From NCBI GenBank assembly GCA_046160045.1, contig JBJXGR010000014.1, positions 1 to 64,000 on the forward strand: DNA of 64,000 nt, in the 5' to 3' direction. The translations under genes were made by a program, and so were the position numbers. Each line of letters begins with the position of its first letter. Position 1 is the stretch's first letter. This DNA comes from CAZGUX01 sp046160045 (GTDB taxonomy: Bacteria; Acidobacteriota; Terriglobia; Bryobacterales; Bryobacteraceae). Positions 60,205-64,000 of the stretch are shown here, one piece after another. The notes under the pieces are model-generated. The model ran no database searches. It was given only the letters and a program-made list of their open reading frames with translations, and had not been told where the DNA came from.

Positions 60205-60839
60205 GCGACATCACCGGACGCGTCGAACGACTGACCCCGAAGCGCCGGGCGCTTCTGGAACTGCGGTGCCCGGCGATGGCGGGCGGCAGCACGCCGGCCG
60301 TCGACGACCGGCGCCTGGTGGCCTACGTCGCTATCAAAAAGGAGACGGCTCCTTCCGTCGGCGAGCTTCGGCGGTTCATGCAGCAGGAATTGCCCGAGTA
60401 CATGGTGCCTTCCGCTTTCGTCATCCTCGATGCCCTGCCGCTGACCGCGAACGGGAAAATCGACCGTCACGCCCTTCCTTCGCCGGACCGTTCACGACCG
60501 GCGCTTCCGGAGAGCTACATCGCTCCGCGCAATGAACTCGAGCGGACGGTCGGCGCCGTCTGGCAGGAAGTGCTGGGCATCGAAAAAGTGGGGCTGCAGG
60601 ACAACTTCTTCGATCTTGGCGGGCACTCGCTCTTGATGGTCCGCCTGCAAAGCCGGCTCGGAACGGTGCTGAGCACGCATGTGCCCATCATCGATCTGTT
60701 TCGCCATCCGACGGTCGGCGCGCTGGCCCGGCATCTGAGCGCCAAGCCCGGTGTACGGGCGGCGTCGTTCCAGCCGGTCCAGCAACGCGCCGAGAAACAG
60801 CGCGAGCTGCTGTCACGGCGGGCGCAACAACGAACTTGA
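60201..60839 (+). CDS. NRPS adenylation C-terminal subdomain plus carrier domain, stand-alone
   Basis: 212 aa; ATG 60201 overlaps the previous stop (ATGA). It opens with VERLTPKRRALLEL, then the rest of an adenylation domain: RRLVAYVAIKKE, LRRFMQQELPEYMVPSAF and ALPLTANGKIDRHAL (motifs A9-A10, Lys86 equals the catalytic Lys). The carrier domain is DNFFDLGGHSLLMV with Ser143. It has no ATP- or substrate-binding core, so it should work only together with the protein encoded upstream. Its tail FQPVQQRAEKQ resembles that of the first NRPS. Confidence 0.92.
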   Translation: MSDITGRVERLTPKRRALLELRCPAMAGGSTPAVDDRRLVAYVAIKKETAPSVGELRRFMQQELPEYMVPSAFVILDALPLTANGKIDRHALPSPDRSRPALPESYIAPRNELERTVGAVWQEVLGIEKVGLQDNFFDLGGHSLLMVRLQSRLGTVLSTHVPIIDLFRHPTVGALARHLSAKPGVRAASFQPVQQRAEKQRELLSRRAQQRT

Positions 60840-60858
60840 GAGTTTATGGGGTACGGGT

Positions 60859-63800
60859 ATGAGTGCGACAGACAGCAGACCTGAAGTCGAGTCGGTGCAG
60901 GATAGGCTGGCGGGGCTTTCTCCCGAGAAGCGCCGGTACCTGGACCAGTTGATGCGCGAGAAGAAGCAGCGATCGCGCCCGTCGGAGTCCATCGCCCGCA
61001 GAGAGGGTGCCGGTCCGTGGCCGCTTTCGTTCGCGCAGCAGCGGCTGTGGTTCATGAACGAACTGGTCCCTGGAAACGCGTTCTATAACATCGATAACGC
61101 CATGCGCCTGCGAATGCCGCTCGACATCGGGGCGCTCGAACGCAGCTTGCACGAGATTCTGCGGCGGCACGAAAGCCTGCGCACAACCTTTCACACCGTT
61201 GATGGCCAACCCGTGCAGGTCATCGCCCCGGAAGGGCGGTTCGATCTTCCGTTCATCGACCTGAGCGGCCTGCCGCCGGCCGACCGCGAGCCGCGGGCGC
61301 GCGAAATCGCCACCGAAGAGGCGCAGCGCCCCTTCGATCTGGCTGCCGGACCTCTCCTGCGCACCAATCTCCTGCGGTTCGACGAAGACGACTATCTGTT
61401 TCTGCTGACCATGCACCACATCGTCTCCGATGGCTGGTCGATGGGTGTCTTCTTCAACGAACTCACCAAGCTCTACATTGCCTTCAGCGAAGGCCACGCC
61501 TTTCCCCTGGCCGAATTACCCATCCAGTACGCCGATTTCGCTGTCTGGCAGCGCAAATGGCTGCAAGGCGACCGCCTGAAGGAACAACTGGACTACTGGA
61601 GAACCCAGTTGACCGACCTCCCGGCGCTGCAACTGCCCACTGACCGTCCCCGTCCGGCCGTCCCCACCTACCGCGGAGCCTTGCACACAGTGAAGTTTCC
61701 CGACAAGGCCGCCGCCGTGCTGAAGAAGCTCGGAAAAGGCGAAGGCGTCACTTCGTTCATGACGTACCTCGCCGTGTTCCAGACCCTGGTGTACCGCTAC
61801 ACCGGTCAGGAAGACTTCGCCATCGGATCTCCCATTGTCGGCCGCAGCCGCCCTGAGCTGGAAGGGCTGATCGGGTTCTTCGTCAACAGCCTGGTGCTGC
61901 GCGCGAACCTATCCGGCAACCCGACATTTCGCGAGTTATTGCAGCGCGTGCACAAGATGGCCCTCGGTGCGTATGCCCATCAGGACCTGCCCTTCGAAAT
62001 GGTGGTGGAAGAGCTGCAACCCGAGCGCGATGTGAACCGGAATCCGCTGTTTCAGATCATGTTCCAGCTCTATAACACCGAGCGCGAAACGGACTCGGCC
62101 GGTGCGCTAACGCAGTTCGAAGTGCGGCGTGGCACCGCCAATTTCGACATTGCATTCCATCTCGATGAAGGGCCGGCCCGCATCCAGGGACAGTTCGAGT
62201 ACAGCACGGACCTGCTCACAGCGCAGACCATCGCTCGCATGGGCCGCCACTTCGTGAACCTCATCGAGAGCATCGCGGCGAACCCCGATCAGCGGATTTC
62301 GGAATTGCCGATGCTCGGTGAAGACGAACGCCAGCGGCTCGTGATCGAAGAGAACGAGACGTGGACCGGCTTTCCACGCGACCGTACACTCCACCAGTTG
62401 TTCGAAGCGCACGCGGCCCGAATGTCCCAGGCGGCGGCCGTCGTGGAGTCGGCGAACCAGCTCACCTACCACGAACTGAACGTCAAGGCGAACCAACTTG
62501 CCCACCACCTGCGGGAGTTGGGCATCGCGCCCGGAATCCTGGTCGGGCTCTCGATGGAGCGCTCGCTTGACATGATCGTCGCCATGCTGGGCATCCTCAA
62601 GGCCGGCGGCGCCTATGTTCCCCTCGACCCGGCCTATCCGAAAGAGCGGCTCGGCTTCATGCTTGAGGACACCGCGGCTCCCGTCCTGCTGACCCAGGAA
62701 AGACTCCTCGATGGGCTCCCGCCATGCTCCGAGTCGGTCACTACCGTGTGCATCGATCGCGATTGGAGCCGCATCGCCGTACACAGTTGCGCCAATCCCG
62801 AGAGCGGGGCCACCTCCGGCGACCCTGCCTATATCGTCTACACTTCCGGATCCACGGGCAAACCGAAAGGCGTCGTCATCACGCATCGCAACATCGCGCG
62901 GCTGGTGATGAACACCAACTACCTCCAGCTCGATCCCTCCGACCGCGTAGCTCAGGCGGCCAATACTTCCTTCGACGCTGCGACCTTCGAGATCTGGTCG
63001 CCTCTCCTCAACGGCGCTCGCCTCGTCATCATCACCCGAGACCTGACACTTTCGCCCAAGCAGTTCGCGGCCGAATTGCAGGAGCAGGGCATCACCACGT
63101 TGTTCCTCACCACGGCCCTGTTTAACCAGCTTGCCGTCGAGGCTCCCGGTGCGTTCCGCCCCCTGCGAACCCTCTTCTTTGGAGGCTCTGCCGTCGATCC
63201 CCGCTATGTCCGGAGGGTATTAAAGGAGAACGCTCCTCAACAGTTGATCCACGCCTACGGACCCAGCGAGGCAACGACGTACGCGACGACTTACCTGGTG
63301 CGTGAAGTCGGGCCTGAGGAGAATACCGTCCCCATCGGGCGCGCCATCGCCAACACGAGTATCTACGTGATGGACGCCCACCGGAACCTGGTCCCAATGG
63401 GAGTTCCCGGCGAGCTCTACATCGGCGGCGAGGGAGTGGCTCGCGGCTACCTGAATCGTCCTGAACTGACGGCGGAGCGTTTTATCCCCGACCCATACGA
63501 TCCGAGCCCTGGCGCGCGCCTCTACCGCACCGGCGACCTGGTTCGTTCGCGTCCCGACGGCAACCTCGAGTTCCTGGGCCGTATCGACGATCAGGTAAAA
63601 ATCCGCGGCTTCCGGGTAGAACCGGCTGAGGTCGAGGTCCTGCTTGGGCAGCATCCGGCCGTGCGCGAAGCGGCGGTCGTGGCGCGCGAGGACGTGCCGG
63701 GCGACACTCGGCTGGTGGCCTACGTGGTGCTCGGCCGTGGACTCCAGAAGCCCGATGCCCAGCCCGGGACCAGGTCAAGTGAGGAGCACCTGGAGCATTG

Positions 63801-64000
63801 GCTTCATGTGTATGAACAGGTAATCTACAAGGACCTCGGAAAAGGGATTGACACCCCTCAGGATGCGACCTTCAACAGCATCGGCTGGAACAGCAGCTAC
63901 ACCGGCTTGCCGTTCTCGGCGGAGGAGATGCGCGAGCAGGTCGACCAGGCCGTGGACCGCATCCGGATGCTGCGGCCGCGTCGTGTGCTCGAAATCGGTG
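60859..64000 (+). CDS. NRPS C-A-NMT (3' partial), aliphatic amino acid code
   Basis: Open from ATG 60859 to the window end (1047 codons). N-terminal AGLSPEKRRYLDQLM segment, C domain with HHIVSDGW (His186-His187), A domain ~500-960 with YTSGSTGKPKG and 'HAYGPSEATTY'. Binding-pocket residues read as D-A-F-F-F-G-A-T-Y, close to Ile/Val/Leu codes (tentative). After IRGFRVEPAEVE and RLVAYVV comes the classical NRPS N-methyltransferase insert: GWNSSYTGLPFSAEEM and RRVLEIG at the very end. So the incorporated residue is probably N-methylated. The end of the A domain, carrier and any termination domain lie outside the window. Confidence 0.93.
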   Translation, partial: MSATDSRPEVESVQDRLAGLSPEKRRYLDQLMREKKQRSRPSESIARREGAGPWPLSFAQQRLWFMNELVPGNAFYNIDNAMRLRMPLDIGALERSLHEILRRHESLRTTFHTVDGQPVQVIAPEGRFDLPFIDLSGLPPADREPRAREIATEEAQRPFDLAAGPLLRTNLLRFDEDDYLFLLTMHHIVSDGWSMGVFFNELTKLYIAFSEGHAFPLAELPIQYADFAVWQRKWLQGDRLKEQLDYWRTQLTDLPALQLPTDRPRPAVPTYRGALHTVKFPDKAAAVLKKLGKGEGVTSFMTYLAVFQTLVYRYTGQEDFAIGSPIVGRSRPELEGLIGFFVNSLVLRANLSGNPTFRELLQRVHKMALGAYAHQDLPFEMVVEELQPERDVNRNPLFQIMFQLYNTERETDSAGALTQFEVRRGTANFDIAFHLDEGPARIQGQFEYSTDLLTAQTIARMGRHFVNLIESIAANPDQRISELPMLGEDERQRLVIEENETWTGFPRDRTLHQLFEAHAARMSQAAAVVESANQLTYHELNVKANQLAHHLRELGIAPGILVGLSMERSLDMIVAMLGILKAGGAYVPLDPAYPKERLGFMLEDTAAPVLLTQERLLDGLPPCSESVTTVCIDRDWSRIAVHSCANPESGATSGDPAYIVYTSGSTGKPKGVVITHRNIARLVMNTNYLQLDPSDRVAQAANTSFDAATFEIWSPLLNGARLVIITRDLTLSPKQFAAELQEQGITTLFLTTALFNQLAVEAPGAFRPLRTLFFGGSAVDPRYVRRVLKENAPQQLIHAYGPSEATTYATTYLVREVGPEENTVPIGRAIANTSIYVMDAHRNLVPMGVPGELYIGGEGVARGYLNRPELTAERFIPDPYDPSPGARLYRTGDLVRSRPDGNLEFLGRIDDQVKIRGFRVEPAEVEVLLGQHPAVREAAVVAREDVPGDTRLVAYVVLGRGLQKPDAQPGTRSSEEHLEHWLHVYEQVIYKDLGKGIDTPQDATFNSIGWNSSYTGLPFSAEEMREQVDQAVDRIRMLRPRRVLEIG

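Noticed and set aside
60190..60215. Frameshift error that would join the two halves of the split adenylation domain
   Set aside because: The upstream frame ends at the natural end of the methyltransferase and the downstream frame starts with its own NRPS-type N-terminal motif. Kept as a caveat because reads cannot be seen.

Overview
The window reads as a chromosome segment of a high-GC Acidobacteria member close to Solibacter/Bryobacter (Bryobacteraceae). Evidence: the C-terminal domain of the first gene matches the family expanded in Candidatus Solibacter (TIGR03437, recognised by eye). The window also holds SBBP-propeller/'DTR..DINGYF' repeat proteins, DUF1080 and DUF1343 proteins, and a PaoABC-like molybdoenzyme operon. 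No database search was possible; every family name comes from reading motifs.

Layout. 1-5055: 3' part of a giant secreted Ig-like repeat protein. 5364-15065: an integrated element of about 9.66 kb inserted in a tRNA-Ile2 (CAU) gene. It is bounded by a 41-bp direct repeat and has a tyrosine integrase, an excisionase-like HTH protein, a degenerate primase, a VapE helicase, an iteron cluster that looks like an origin, and two P27-type terminase small-subunit-like genes. It has no capsid, tail or large terminase genes. This is the build of a phage satellite, here carrying a large secreted LCAT-like lipase as cargo.

15230-44398: chromosomal backbone. In order: a polysaccharide O-acetylation pair (MBOAT + SGNH); a minus-strand operon for a periplasmic molybdenum hydroxylase with a small Cys-rich protein and a DUF1326 protein; a TPR protein; a sodium/solute symporter; an APC permease; an AT-hook-like small protein; a serine hydrolase-NamZ fusion; a pterin carbinolamine dehydratase; a DUF1080 protein; an Nramp-UspA fusion; a matrixin-like protease with a partner; an SDR; a PHP-like secreted protein; an SBBP protein; and murA.

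44821-64000 (runs off the window): two acidic tandem-repeat proteins, then a hybrid NRPS/PKS cluster, mostly coupled by ATGA overlaps. Order: type II thioesterase; C-A-T (A-domain code read as Gln); KS-AT-KR-ACP (malonyl-type AT); McyJ-like O-methyltransferase; C-A interrupted by a methyltransferase resembling guanidinoacetate methyltransferase (GAMT); a separate short protein carrying the rest of that adenylation domain plus a carrier domain; and C-A-NMT (aliphatic-like code, incomplete). The split adenylation domain with a GAMT-like insert is the most unusual feature. Its code resembles arginine codes, suggesting (inference) a peptide with a guanidino-N-methylated residue.
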